From: Membranipora membranacea
Taxonomy: Eukaryota > Bryozoa > Gymnolaemata > Cheilostomatida > Membraniporidae
NCBI GenBank assembly: GCA_914767715.1
Contig: OU612070.1
Span: 7,765,501 to 7,829,500, forward strand
Direction: 5' to 3'
DNA length: 64,000 bases
Shown: piece after piece, positions 37,986 to 49,738 of the stretch
How the letters are laid out: each line of letters opens with the position of its first letter
Position numbering within the stretch: the first letter of the stretch is position 1
Notes under the pieces: model-generated
What the model was told of the DNA's origin: nothing
The model's input: only the letters and a program-made list of their open reading frames with translations
The model's database searches: none
Program-made: the position numbers and the translations under genes

Positions 37986-40900
37986 TAGAGACTACGTAAA
38001 ACTACCCAAGAAAAAAGTCATTGGATTGAATCAATTGATATAATAATATCAAACATCTAATGTGCTCCTCGTAGCAATATTCTCAAACCTTGAAATTTCT
38101 CATGATGATGCCTAACTTTGGCCCAATCTTCAATGTCATACCATTACCAACGAACCCCTGGTAGGCCGTTTAATATTAGAATTCCACTAGCAATTGACCT
38201 ATTTTAAAATAACTATGACTAATTTTTCAAAGAAATTGGGTCTACGGGACTCTCCTTTACCAAGGCTCAGCCTCAACGAATTATTCTAGACATGTGAGTG
38301 AGGTTAGTCACGGTAAGTCTTACATCGGTTACATTGGTTGAATGTGATATTGGTTACAAAGTAACTGGGTCAATCGGTCATTATGTGGGTGCAGTGGGGG
38401 CTGTGGTATCGAGATTATCTATTGATTCCAATCAGTTCAAGCCACGGGGACACAAATGGAGATGGGTGACTTATTCTTGGTTTATTTCGAACTAGTTTTT
38501 GTGAGAATTGACCAGAGCTTAGGGAATTAAGTAGTAAATTTTTCTGCACCGGAGATATTATCAACACCTGGTAACAACAATAAAGAATTTTAATTGAAAT
38601 AAGCTAATTTCAGGTACTTTGTAATTATCATCTTTTCAATTAGTGATAAGTTTTAAAATCCTGAATTTTTGAAAAACACTTTTTCCGTCACAATCAAAAC
38701 AAACCACAACCAGCAGGAAAAAACACAACCGCACCTTGGTAAGCTGCCAAATTGGACAGCTGCCAGAGTGCGGTATAGTGAAGAGGAGGTGGCTTAGCGA
38801 TGCTGGTTGCTGTTTATCAGTTGAATCAGGTGTTTTGTACCACCACATTTTCACCTTTGCACTCACTGCTTACAAACTGAAGATATTTTCTTACTCACTC
38901 TCAAATATACGGGCTAGGAAACCTTGTGGTAAATTTCAGAAATTAGTCATCAATATTCACTCTCTTTTTATGCGCCTTGTCAAGTAAACAAGATGACAAA
39001 AACGACCTACATTTACTAGTTTAGATTAATTATAACAATTAAACTGAACTAATAACTGTCGATTAAATAATCTTCAAAGAATTAATAACAGTGAATGGTG
39101 AATGATACAGCCCACTCCTTCTATTTGTGAAACAGAAACAGAAAGCAGTGGGTGGGTGACATGGCCATTAGGATACTGGTACCAATGACTATATTTATAA
39201 TCTTTGCTGGTACATTCTAAAAGGAAGTTAGATGGAATAAAATATGCAGGCAAAGATTATAATTACTTGATGCAGGTGGTGATCACATAATATTAGGTTG
39301 GATGGCTTGTTATGGACTATATGCGGAGAAACTGCTACGAAAAATGAAAATAAACTCATGAGAGTAATTATGTCAAATATAGAATGTCTATAAATAAATT
39401 TGGATCTGGCCACTAAACTCCCTCTGCCTTTTGCAAAAAAATTCTTATTAAGAGAGTTCATTGCCTTTTCTAACTAGGAAGTAGGTATATGAACCTGAAT
39501 AAAGTGTTTATTTACTAACTAAAATCAATGCTCAGCTGCTTGTCTTATTCTTATGTTTGTATACAATTACAGTTTTCAAATTTGCCGCCCATCTGCCTTA
39601 CTATGGCCCTGTGGGATACGTGTTAACATGCATTAGTAATAATTAACTCCAATTATAAGGTCTGCTTGAGTTTTATACATCAGTAGATTCCATTGATTGA
39701 CATCAAGATATCATTCATTCAATTTCAACAACTAAAAATGCAATGTCGGGTGGCAGTATTCCCCCATCTGTGCATCTTTTGTTGTAATACGGGAACTAAG
39801 TCTAAACATCTGCTGCTGGATATGAGATAGGAATGAGGAGATTTCAAATTTGAATTTCCTGCCTCAGCTCTTTGTATGATATTTGGGACCTCTGCAACAT
39901 GATATTTTCGATGTAATCATTGTCCTCCGGTATTTGTTCAAAGTCATTACATCTCAGATCCCACATGAGATAGACATAACATCAGGCAGCAAGTTCAGAT
40001 ATTACATCAAACATCTGCTCAGCTGTCATCTGGCTGCCAACAGTCAGTCTTACCAACATTCTAACCTGGCCCGTGACATTTTGTGGTGTTTTTGTCAGCT
40101 ACTCACTGAACAATTACGAAAGTGAGACACGCCATTGCGAAATTCCGTGGTCCTTGTGTTATTGGTACACTTTGAATAACTGTCTTCAAAGTCCGCCTGA
40201 TCACTTACACCATCATTACTCATTGGGATTATTACCAACTGTGTGGGTTGAAAAATCTTATCTGACACAAGATCTCATTCTCCCGCCGCCTTCTTAATAA
40301 ATGACGCTCAGAAGCTCACAGAATGCTTGTTACACTCCACCTTCTAGCGTTATTATTTTCACAAGTTTTATTTATTATCACCTATAGAAATGTTGTGTAA
40401 TCAGATAAATGAAAGGAAAGGTTTTTAATTAGTTGGCAAGCATCCAAATGGCGCAGCTACTTCCCCAAACAAACAACACTTTTTATATCAGGGAATAATA
40501 GAAGTTGCATCCACTTTTGTGATTGAATCTCTGTTGTGTCTCCCAAAGGAATTAAAAGAGGGCTCCAAGGCATTTCATAAAATCAAGTGGTTCTATGTGT
40601 TGATAAAGTAAATCAAAACCGGGTGGCAAATAGCAAGATGATATTACTACTCAAGGAATTAAAGTAAAATTGAAACTCTGTTTGCATTGATGCAATCTCG
40701 TTAAATTGAATGGGCGCCAGCGACGATCAAGTTGACGTTATAGACGGTTATAATCAAAATTGACATAATTCTACTGAGGTTTTGTTTGCTTTGGATGAAA
40801 TTGCACATCATACTGCCACTATCAAATAGTGGGAAATAGTTCTCAATTGTGAAGAAGAAAATGTCAACTTCCCTGCAGCATAAACTACCCTAATGTTTCA

Positions 40901-41720
40901 CATAGTTATCTAAAGTGAAAATGGCAATCAAAAAAATCTTTGCAATGTAAGTGGCAGTACATACAGGGTGCAAATACATTGTGTCACATTTTTTCAATGA
41001 CTCAGTATTATTATCTGACACAGAAGTTAGTAGAGACAAAAAGAAGGGATAAAAGTCAGGGCCTAGGCTATCCTGACTAAACATCAGCCATATGAGAGCA
41101 CAGAATGGGGCAGGCGCAGATTTTTAGTTTGTGGGAGGTTCAAGTCACCTATTGACAATTCAATATTCATAATACACATTATTGTCGGACTCATCTTTCA
41201 GTTAACCATGAATAAGAATAGCCCCTGAATTGAAACATCTACTATACATTCCATTTTTTCGTTCACAATTTTCAGATTCACAAAAATGAAGATTCTCTTG
41301 TATACAATGACAAGAAATTTTTGCACCCACGTGTGTCCGTGATTAAAACTCAGAATTGATAATGTAGTAGTCTAACCTTGTTCACTAAACAGATAACTCC
41401 AAACTATAATATGAAATGACATTTATGGTAGTTCTTTCTTCATTTTTTAGTGGATGGATATGTTGAACGTACTAAGTGTGTGAATTAGATGGTAAAAAGT
41501 CTATATGCAGCAGATAAAAAAGGATAATTTCAGGATGCGTATATAATGGTAAGCTATGCGTAATGTCACAATTGATATATTCCACCCAAGTTTTTTGCAC
41601 CACAAAAATCATTCATCGGTTTTTAACCATTAAAAACTTCATCAGAAAAGAAGCAAAATACCTCAGAGCATGACAATGAGTTGATGTTAGGTTTGTAGCA
41701 ACAGTCGAAATATTTAAAGA

Positions 41721-44087
41721 TTACTTTTTCAGAATTGAGTTTCTTCTCTTGCCAGATTTTGTCGATCCTTGTGGCTTTACAGATTTATCTCCATTCGCTG
41801 GATGTACCTTGACAGGTTTCAGACATTTCTCTTTCCTCACGCTATTGAGCAGATCTACGGCCACATCAGAGACCTTCTTCTTTGTAGTCACCAGTTTAAC
41901 CTACAGAGATACTTCATTTTTAGGCTCTTTGATACAACAGCTGCCACTCATGACTGAAGATATTCTAGACTCTGGAAACCAGGAGCACCATACAATGATC
42001 ATAGTTCTACTTGATGAGGGGATGTTAATCCAGTGCTTTTAGTCTTAAAGAAGATTATGATGCCAATAAAAGTATTAAAAAAATTAATTGAATCTTGTTA
42101 AAATTCTCACGGGAGAAACCCCATCAAATATCCCAAGTATCCGAGGTGATATATAATCACTCCCTGCCCACTGCTCCTGCATCGGAACTATCAATCTAGA
42201 GGGATGCTAAATTAGGTAATCCATTCAACCAGGGAGCCTGATTCAACCAACCTGGGTTTGCAAATAATTTCTGATCACCCGCTGCATTTATCTAGAATAA
42301 TACTGATTTGATCACTTCATACAAAGAGCAGACAACTTTGAAATGTCCTGCCAACCATAAACATATTATTATAAACTCGGACATGGATTGGGCCTGAAAA
42401 AATCAATCCAAAAAGCTTCCCCAGTGGGACTCGAACCAACATCTCAATCAAAGAGCATGCAACTATTAAATGCCCTGTGTGTAGGACAATAAATATAAGA
42501 AATATGATTATGATATATCAGATACGGTTACGTGTCTGACTAGTTTTATATCTAGGGCCTAAAAGAAAATTTCACACCACACAAATTTTGATATTTGTGT
42601 AGAGCGTTTAATGCGTTTATCTTACCTCCTTTTTTTTAAAAGTGTTATCAGTCTTGTCAAACAAAACCTCATGTATCTCTCTCTCTTCTTCAGCTAAAAA
42701 TATAAATCCATTCAATTAAAATTTTGAAAAATTAATGGAAACATAGCAACTATTGTCCTAACATTGAAACTATGAAGAAGACGATACAATTTGCATGCTC
42801 TCCAAGACTCCAATATATACATACAATGATCAATATTTTCATTTTTAATATGAATTTACCTGAGTGGGACAACTCCAAAGTGTCTTCAGGTGTCGGTTTA
42901 TGGAATCTGAGCCAATACGCTAACCCCGCAAAGAAGGTAAGAACTAATATAACCAAAACAATGCAGAGTGCTAGTCCAGCCTTCTCTATCGTCGAGTAGA
43001 TGGTTCTTTGGGTTGTTGAAAACAGCTGTACGTCAATGTCTTCTCCCTCGGGTTGCACAGTGGTGGTACTTTTAACTGTGAATACACAGGTAAGCTATGG
43101 AGTCATTAAATATCCTAGTTGATTTCCGTACATTCATCATTCATGTTTTGTTTGCCGCTTTAATCACTGTCTCAATTGCTCTGACGAGGAATGACAGGAT
43201 ACTAAAGAAAATACAACAACAAAAAACTGTTGTTGTGTGGATGGTATCAAGTAATTTGAGCGGTTTACTTTTAGCGATTTCGGTCGTCATTTTGCTGACT
43301 TTGAGCTCACCTACCAACACAAGATATACCATCGTCTTCTAGGAAGTATCCAGACTGGCAACTACATGTAAAAGTCCCAGCAAAATTTGAGCATTGCTGC
43401 TCACATCCACCATTAACGATTAGGCACTCATCCTGATCTACAAATATAGTCAAAGTATAAAACAAAAACTCAATGGTTCTATAAATGAAAAACTTAACAG
43501 ACAGAGAACTACAAGGCTTCTGGGTTTTGTGTTAAATGACTCGCTTTCATGGCAGGATCATCTAGACTCTAGAGTATGTATACAAAAAGGTACAACGGAA
43601 TGTTCACCTAATTCAAAATTTGAGATACTTCTTGGACATAGCAAGTGCCCGCACATTTTACTTTCAGTTTATCAATTGTCACCTTATATATGGGATCCAT
43701 ATCATTGGCAACTTGTCCTGCAATAATGCCCTCAATAGATTATTTTTGTTGCAAAAACGGTCAAAAGTCAAAAGTTAGCCATAGATAGGCCTACGAGCCA
43801 TTTACTGATGACGATAGTTTCCTGTTCTTGGAAATTTATAATGAAGCAAGTTGACATCTCAACTCACCTCCACAGTAAGATTCACCATCGGTGGATTGTT
43901 GACTGTAGCCCTGAGGACACTGACAGCAGGTCGAGTCGGGGGCAACATCATCAGTCTCGTAATCATTGTCATCAGTATCAAGTGCGATCTCAGTCTCACA
44001 TGACCTGCACGGTTTACGCTCTTGAGACAGACACATACCCATTAAACAGAAAACCACTGAGAGAAGCGCTACCCGCAGTCGAATCAT
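41721..44087 (-). CDS. Single-pass membrane protein with one EGF-like domain
   Basis: Five exons on the minus strand (44087-43868, 43437-43315, 43075-42860, 42693-42626, 41900-41721) join in phases 1, 1, 1, 0 and encode 268 residues ending in TAA. The protein begins with a signal peptide (MIRLRVALLSVVFCLMGMCL). A Cys-rich acidic segment with TCCQCPQGYSQQS follows. Exon 2 encodes one EGF-like unit starting DQDECLIVNGGCEQQC, with Cys spacing C-x6-C-x3-C-x8-C-x1-C-x12-C; DxDEC is the start seen in calcium-binding EGF domains. Exon 3 carries a hydrophobic membrane helix (LALCIVLVILVLTFFAGLAY). The cytoplasmic tail is charged and Lys-rich, ending KRRNSILKK. A phase 1-1 exon holding the EGF unit is the classic shuffled-module arrangement. 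I do not recognise an orthologue; a receptor, adhesion or secreted-ligand precursor role are all possible. Confidence 0.8.
42420..42500 (-). repeat. tRNA-like / SINE remnant with B box
   Basis: On the minus strand GGTTCGAGTCC (42437-42427) is a perfect RNA polymerase III B-box / T-loop match, inside GATGTTGGTTCGAGTCCCAC. A convincing cloverleaf and A box are not found upstream, so this is a tRNA-derived SINE fragment or tRNA pseudogene. It lies in the last intron of the EGF-like protein gene. Confidence 0.45.
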
Positions 44088-44481
44088 AATCCGGTAGAGA
44101 AGTATTTAGTCGAACATCTGATAAGTCGGTAGTGACTAACATCGCTATACTTTGATCCATATTAGAATGCTGTCCTTTAGTGATGCATGTGACAGCGTTC
44201 CGTTAACAAGAGTAAGACAGCATGAGATACGCGAGAGCTTGTCAAAAGTTATACTGTAGTGATGAAACAAGGCGTGAACTTGGAGGGGCTGCCTGCTCGG
44301 AATCCTAAACTACGCCTATACAACTATGCTAAGAAATCATTTTGTATATCATAATGAGAGATATATATATATCCAGGTCACACACCCTTTGTATAAAGTA
44401 TACACAAAGGATCAGCATGAGATTGACAAGTCATTATAGCAAGAAAAAAACATGACCTCGGTAGGGTTGACTTTTCACGGA

Positions 44482-44487
44482 TTTATT
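44482..44487 (-). terminator. Polyadenylation signal of the 44.5-48.4 kb gene
   Basis: AATAAA on the minus strand lies about 70 bp beyond the stop codon at 44555. It is the likely 3' end of the PLD-like gene. Confidence 0.5.
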
Positions 44488-44554
44488 TGCATAGAATATA
44501 AAAAAATGTATAAAAACGACTGCGGTGAACATGCTCCAGTAAGCTCAACTTGTC

Positions 44555-47500
44555 TTAGTGCAGACTCTCGCTGATGGTATCAATAAACTTTGATTTGAAT
44601 TCATGTTCAGACATCTTGACAACGTTAACAGTTTGTAGATTGTTAGATCTGCCAAATCCATCTTGATCAAAAGTGGCTGATGTAACCATTATCTCAGCGA
44701 CTCCTTCACAAACACCGGCTATAAAGTTACATGATAAAGACTTAGAGGCAGGAAACTGAATCTTATTAAGAACTCTGTACTCTATGAACAGCTGTTCGTC
44801 TGGTGATCTGTGTTTGAGCAGCTGCTCTCTCACAGCAGCCATTCTTTGTCCATTGTGTGTTGTTACGTTGGTGTACACTGCTTGTAAACTCTGGTATAGT
44901 TTGTGCTGTAATGACAATTATAATTATGTCATGCAAGACGAGGGAAATGAGTTGCCTCCTTATTGACAAAGAGCGGGCAACTTGTTTGAAAGCCTGTATG
45001 AAATTTAACAGAAAAAGTTCCCCAAATGTCATTGACATCCAATAAAATACAAACCAGTTAATTCTCCGTGCACTGTAGAACACCCATTAAGGTAATGTCA
45101 AAGACCGATCCGAATATCAACATATCATATACCGTTGGAAAGCTGCCGAGCTACTGAAAATGAATACCTGAACAAAAACTTGATTCCATGACGTTGTGTC
45201 ATTTTAGGGAGGAAATGAGGCAGAAAACGCTCTTTTTGTCGATGCAGATTGAGCAGTCAAATTAATTGCAAGAAATTTCAAATCAGGTGGAATGTATACT
45301 TAGAGATTGCGTTCATCGTAAAATTTGATTTTCTTTGATATATGACTAGTCTAAATTGACTTTTTACGTCAAGCCATACAACGCATTTTTTTTGTGAAGC
45401 CGTGAAAATCTGTGAAATTTCAATCATTAATTCACAACAGATCATAGGCTCGAATCAAAATTAATTAAGATTTTCTCTTAGAGTACTCTTCAAATGTCAT
45501 ACACATTGACTTTCAAAAAATTAGCTTGCATATTGCTATGACAGTAGACTCTCGAATACGGCTAATATTTTCGCCACCTTTGCATAACGCCAAACATGCT
45601 GTCCAAATAACCATTATTGTGGCCAAACAAAGATTTTTTGAAAGTTCTCACATACGAAGCCGCTTTCATTAACCATGGTGCACACAGGAAATGCCAACAT
45701 AATTTTTCATTGCATCTTCATTTTTCTTGAATTTAACGCAAAAGAATGCCAATAAACAGCTATTTTTAGGGACTTTTGAGGTCTTTTTAAGGACTTTTGA
45801 GGTGGTTTTTGGCATTCTTTTGCGTTAAATTCAAGAAAAATGAAGATGCAATGAAAAATCATGTTGGCATTTCTTGTGTGCACCATGGTTAATGAAAGCG
45901 GCTTCGTATGTGAGAACTTTCAAAAAAACTTTGTTTAGCCACAATAATGGTTATTTGGACAGCATGTTTGGCGTTATGCAAAGGTGGCGAAAATATTAGC
46001 CGCATTCGAGAGTCTACTGTCACTGCAATATGCAAGCTAATTTTATTAAAGTCAATGTGTATGACATTTGAAGAGTTCTCTAAGAGAAAATCATAATAAA
46101 TTTTGATTCGAGCCTATGATCTGTTGTGAATTTATTATTGAAATTTCACATATTTTCAGGGCTTCACAAAAAAAAATGCGTTGTATGGTGTGACGTAAAA
46201 TTCAATTTAGACTAGTCATATATCAGAGAAAATCAAATTTTATGATGAATGCAATCTCTAAGTATACATTTCACATGTTTTGAAATATTTTGCAATTAAT
46301 TTGACTCCTCCATCTGCTTTGACAAAAACAGCGGTTTTTGCCTCATTTCCTCCCTAAAATGACACAACGTCATCGAATCAAGTTTTTGTTCAGGTATTCA
46401 TTTTCAGTAGCTCGGCAGCTTTCCAACGGTATATGATATGTTGATATTCGATTTGGTCTTTGACATTACCTTAATGAATTCCTAATATAAATTTCTCTTT
46501 TAGAAATCCTTCCTACTTGCTAACCGGATATCAAAGTTGCAGTATCTGGACATTTATGAACTGTTGCTGGGCTCACAGACCGCAGTGCTGGAAAAAGAGA
46601 AAAACAGGTTTCGGTCAAGTTATATAAATTACAGTTGTTGGTACCTTTCTGATTTCCTTACTCTACTATAGGACCAGCCAGTATTTTGAAGGTAATTATC
46701 TTACCCTGTAAGCTAGAGTAGCGACATCGACGTAGCGCTCAGCATCTATGTGTCTGCTACAGATATAAACCTTACAATGCTCATCACTGAGCCAACGATT
46801 GAGTAACTGCTTCCATAAAGGATATACATGGTGGTTACCTTCCCTCAGAGAAAGACCGCCTACTTCTGCATGCTTTGGTTCGTATAGCACCTGCAAAACA
46901 TTGGTGAACCGATCAAAAAATTTAAATCGCAAGATTCGCAACTCATGTCATATCATGTGCATCAAAGATGTTTGAATATATCGCCTTTTTTTCACACCAT
47001 AAGACTTAGATAGTAGAATTTATAACTAATAACTATAACTATAACTATAGCTAATAACTATAAGTTTTTGGTTTGAATACTCACCACTTGGCCTTCATCT
47101 TTGGATGCGGACGGATCTCTGAACTCAAGATTTTTATTATCTAAGAACTCGATATCTCTGTCAGGGAGGTCCACATCGGAGGAAATGAGATCATTGCGTT
47201 TATTCTGTGTACAGTCTTCAGACTCAGCATGATGTCGGCGATGACGCGCACTGTCAGCTACAGTCAGAATAAACATTTTTTACTCCATCAGAGAGCATCT
47301 TATATTGCATTAAATATCTTACATGAGACTACAGCTGAATGATTTGAATGACATTATTTAATGTATATCACACTTAGGTCACCAAATATCAATCTACATT
47401 GCCTATATTGCTTGTTTCAACAGTAAGTCCTAACATATTGACACTGCAGATTTTTCCCTAAAATATCACAAAATTCAGATTTTAGTTGTTCCCGATGATA

Positions 47501-48409
47501 GCTTATTTAAAAGAAAAAATAAGGAAAAATCTGCAGTGTAAATCCGTGAATCGATGATTGGCTTTTTTGAATGGAATATTTTCTTGTTCTGACAGCGGTC
47601 AGTTAGCTCAGCTCTCAGGCTAATCAGAGCAACTGACCTTTACTGAGGTGAAGCTCTCTACGAATATCCAGAGCGACCTGCTCGTTGAAGTATTCTGAGC
47701 GAGTTGCGCAGTGTGATATTTTATCGTAATGCTGCATCATTTTACGGAATATCATATTAAACCACTCATAGACAACGCTGCCGGTTACTATGACTAGGCC
47801 TGTCCTTAGATATACTGATATTAGGTAACCATCAGCTGTAGTCTACAAAAAAAGGAGATTGTTATTCAATGTCCATGATAGTATCAGTTCGGTTTCCACT
47901 GCGAGTGCGGGTTCCAATCAGTTTTGATAATAAATTTGTGTTCACAAGCCAAACAGCACCAACATCGACACTCAGCTTAAGAAAAACTGACCAATATTTT
48001 GGTTGAATTTAGATGGCTGTGAATCAAGTCCATGTTGTACAACCTCAATACATATCCATGAAGCCATGACTGTGATGACATGCAGCGCCGAGCAGCAAAC
48101 AGCGGAAAATATATGCCGAGTGATAGTGCATATGATCATTGGTAGATACTCGCTTGCTTTACAACTTACAGATATAGATTCTGATCCGTATTTTTGGCAG
48201 TAGCGCTTGGTGTAGCTAAACTCTTCTCTCGGGAAGTAAGCCTGTACCACCCTCACCCAGAAAGCACCTAGAGTTGTAGAACCATGTTTACTCTCAGGCT
48301 TTATCTGAACCTGTCCTGTAGTAAACTCCATCTTTATTCTCTCACCGACTTTAGCTTCAACAAACAGTTTTGTGTGGTTCTCCAACACCACTGCACGCTG
48401 GGCAGCCAT
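44555..48409 (-). CDS. Uncharacterised protein, possible degenerate PLD-like domain
   Basis: Five exons on the minus strand (48409-48170, 47842-47638, 47257-47085, 46890-46705, 44905-44555) join in phases 0, 1, 0, 0 and encode 384 residues. The ATG at 48409 has a strong AAAATGGC context; an upstream in-frame ATG at 48475 is possible. The N-terminal part has YLISVYLRTGLVIVTG, a pattern I associate with a small strand-rich domain in invertebrate proteins. A charged, probably disordered linker follows (exon 3). The C-terminal half has YPLWKQLLNRWLSDEHCKVY and later SCNFIAGVCEGVAEIMVTSA, which resemble phospholipase D-like folds where HxK normally precedes FIAG. Here His and Lys are replaced by Ser and Asn, so catalysis is doubtful. 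The PLD assignment is inference from memory of the pattern. No orthologue is recognised. Intron 4 carries a 1.38-kb foldback element. Confidence 0.65.
45087..46474. mobile_element. 1.38-kb foldback element with TTAA target duplication
   Basis: Bases 45091-46470 form one giant imperfect palindrome. The left arm begins GGTAATGTCAAAGACC, the right arm ends GGTCTTTGACATTACC, and the arms of about 660 bp match with scattered differences around a centre near 45753-45808. Both sides carry TTAA (45087-45090 and 46471-46474), the target duplication characteristic of piggyBac-type transposases. There is no transposase frame, so it is non-autonomous. It occupies most of the last intron of the PLD-like gene. 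Arm divergence is modest, suggesting fairly recent insertion. Confidence 0.85.
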
Positions 48410-49738
48410 TTTGTGAGTCCGATCTAAGCTGTAAAACATAAAATAAAGCAAACTTATACGATCTAGTCTCAACACAAGCTCCTGTTCTCAGACAGTACAA
48501 CTGCATGAATAAATGTCAATTTTTTTGTAACCCAACTAAACACAGAGATGGGCACATCTTGATATACCAGCTGGAAACAGTCTAGTAGTTATCGCAGGTG
48601 CTTTTTCTTTTTAAATCCACTGCACATAGCCACTCATTCCTGACATGCATTCGCTGTATACATAAATGCATGTCTACTGAACAGAGATGCATTCTACTAT
48701 AACACACCTAAACACCTTCTTCTTGACTACTATAACCAATGAATTTAAGTCCCTAGCCCTGGGCAGCCCTGGGCAGCCCTGGGCAGCCCTGGGCAGCCCT
48801 GGGCAGCCCTGGGCAGCCCAGCTCGTAGAGCAGTCACAGGCTGATACTAACCTGTTGTAATGATTGAAATCACAGAACCTTACAAGGTTAGCTTTATCCT
48901 TAAAATCTGTAAGCAAACTGAAATATCTGCAGACAATAAACTGTACTTAGATGTGAGCAATCAATGATCATGATTCAGTTCTTGCATGCATGATGTATAT
49001 AATATAATGATAAGAGAGTGTATGAAGCGTATAGTTATTGTTTGGGTGTTTCTAGGATACACAAATCTTTTATGTTGGAGGTAGCAGTTGCATTGCTATT
49101 GACATGATCTCTAAGCTGAGTTGTTTTGTTGCATTATGATTTATTGTTTAAATATATTGTTGTAATCATTGACTCAAGATGACACACAGAACTTTTCATA
49201 TTAGATACATGGAATAGAATACATCATAAAATCTGTCCTGGTGTTAGTTTGACATGTCTATTAATATTCATTTTGCTTGCATCTAGGGTTGCCCCCTCCC
49301 CTTCAAAATCACTTGTAGAATGGGAACAACCCGGAATGCTGGCAAACTGGATCGAATTATTACAAATATGTAACTGAGTGATGTGATTGTATCAATAGTC
49401 GATTTCAATAAACAAGTGACTTGTCAAATTGAAAGAGCAAAAAAAGCAAAATTGTTCAAATTAAGCTTCCTCTAAAATAATATAATATAAAACTTATCTA
49501 AATTAAATAATCTTTATAGGATTGAAATCCAGCCATCGCACTGGAATGAACGGCCATCACAGTGAATTCATCTTTGGTAGTGTGGTAGTTTTGGTATAGT
49601 TTCGAACCAGCTAAGCTTATCACAATCACGACTGCTTAACATAGTTTTTGATCGTATATTAGTTTGTTTTTGATTACATGTTTTTTAAATCTCAAATCAA
49701 GGATACAGTAGCTGTCCAGCATCTCGCGGAGGGAGAGC
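48410..49738. other. Intergenic region between PLD-like gene and DPH6
   Basis: About 1.3 kb separates the start of the PLD-like gene from the DPH6 stop codon; both genes read on the minus strand. It contains the GGGCAGCCCT tandem repeat and, near 49319-49352, a partial match to one end of MITE family B. No promoter motif stands out. Confidence 0.5.
48755..48819. repeat. 10-bp tandem repeat GGGCAGCCCT, ~6.5 copies
   Basis: Six perfect units and a partial unit of GGGCAGCCCT run without mismatch until the last base. The unit is nearly self-complementary, so the array can fold. It lies about 350 bp upstream of the PLD-like gene's start codon. Confidence 0.9.

Larger units (their letters stand above)
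17590..41720. other. 24-kb stretch without recognisable genes
   Basis: Open frames here are short (under about 100 codons), lack family motifs, and do not chain through splice sites. I see MITE copies (21265-21345, 26047-26152, 28487-28510, 37878-37985), an imperfect tandem duplication (19798-20012), and two C15 runs (22419-22433, 35827-35841). The rest is unremarkable AT-rich sequence. Enhancers, non-coding RNAs or lineage-specific single-exon genes cannot be excluded by eye. Confidence 0.55.

Noticed and set aside
45087-46474. Palindrome as an assembly join artefact
   Set aside because: The arms differ at scattered bases and both ends carry TTAA, which fits a transposed foldback better than a simple inverted misassembly, though long reads were not available.
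46500-46600. Extra exon between the last two exons of the PLD-like gene (acceptor TTTTTCCAG on the minus strand)
   Set aside because: The phase 0 frame required by the preceding exon meets TGA after four codons, whereas joining 46705 directly to 44905 keeps the frame open.
48003-48203. 66-codon plus-strand frame opposite the PLD-like first exon
   Set aside because: It partly shadows the minus-strand exon at 48170-48409 and has no features of its own.
48755-48819. CRISPR-like repeat array
   Set aside because: The units are contiguous 10-bp repeats without spacers in an animal genome; it is a minisatellite.
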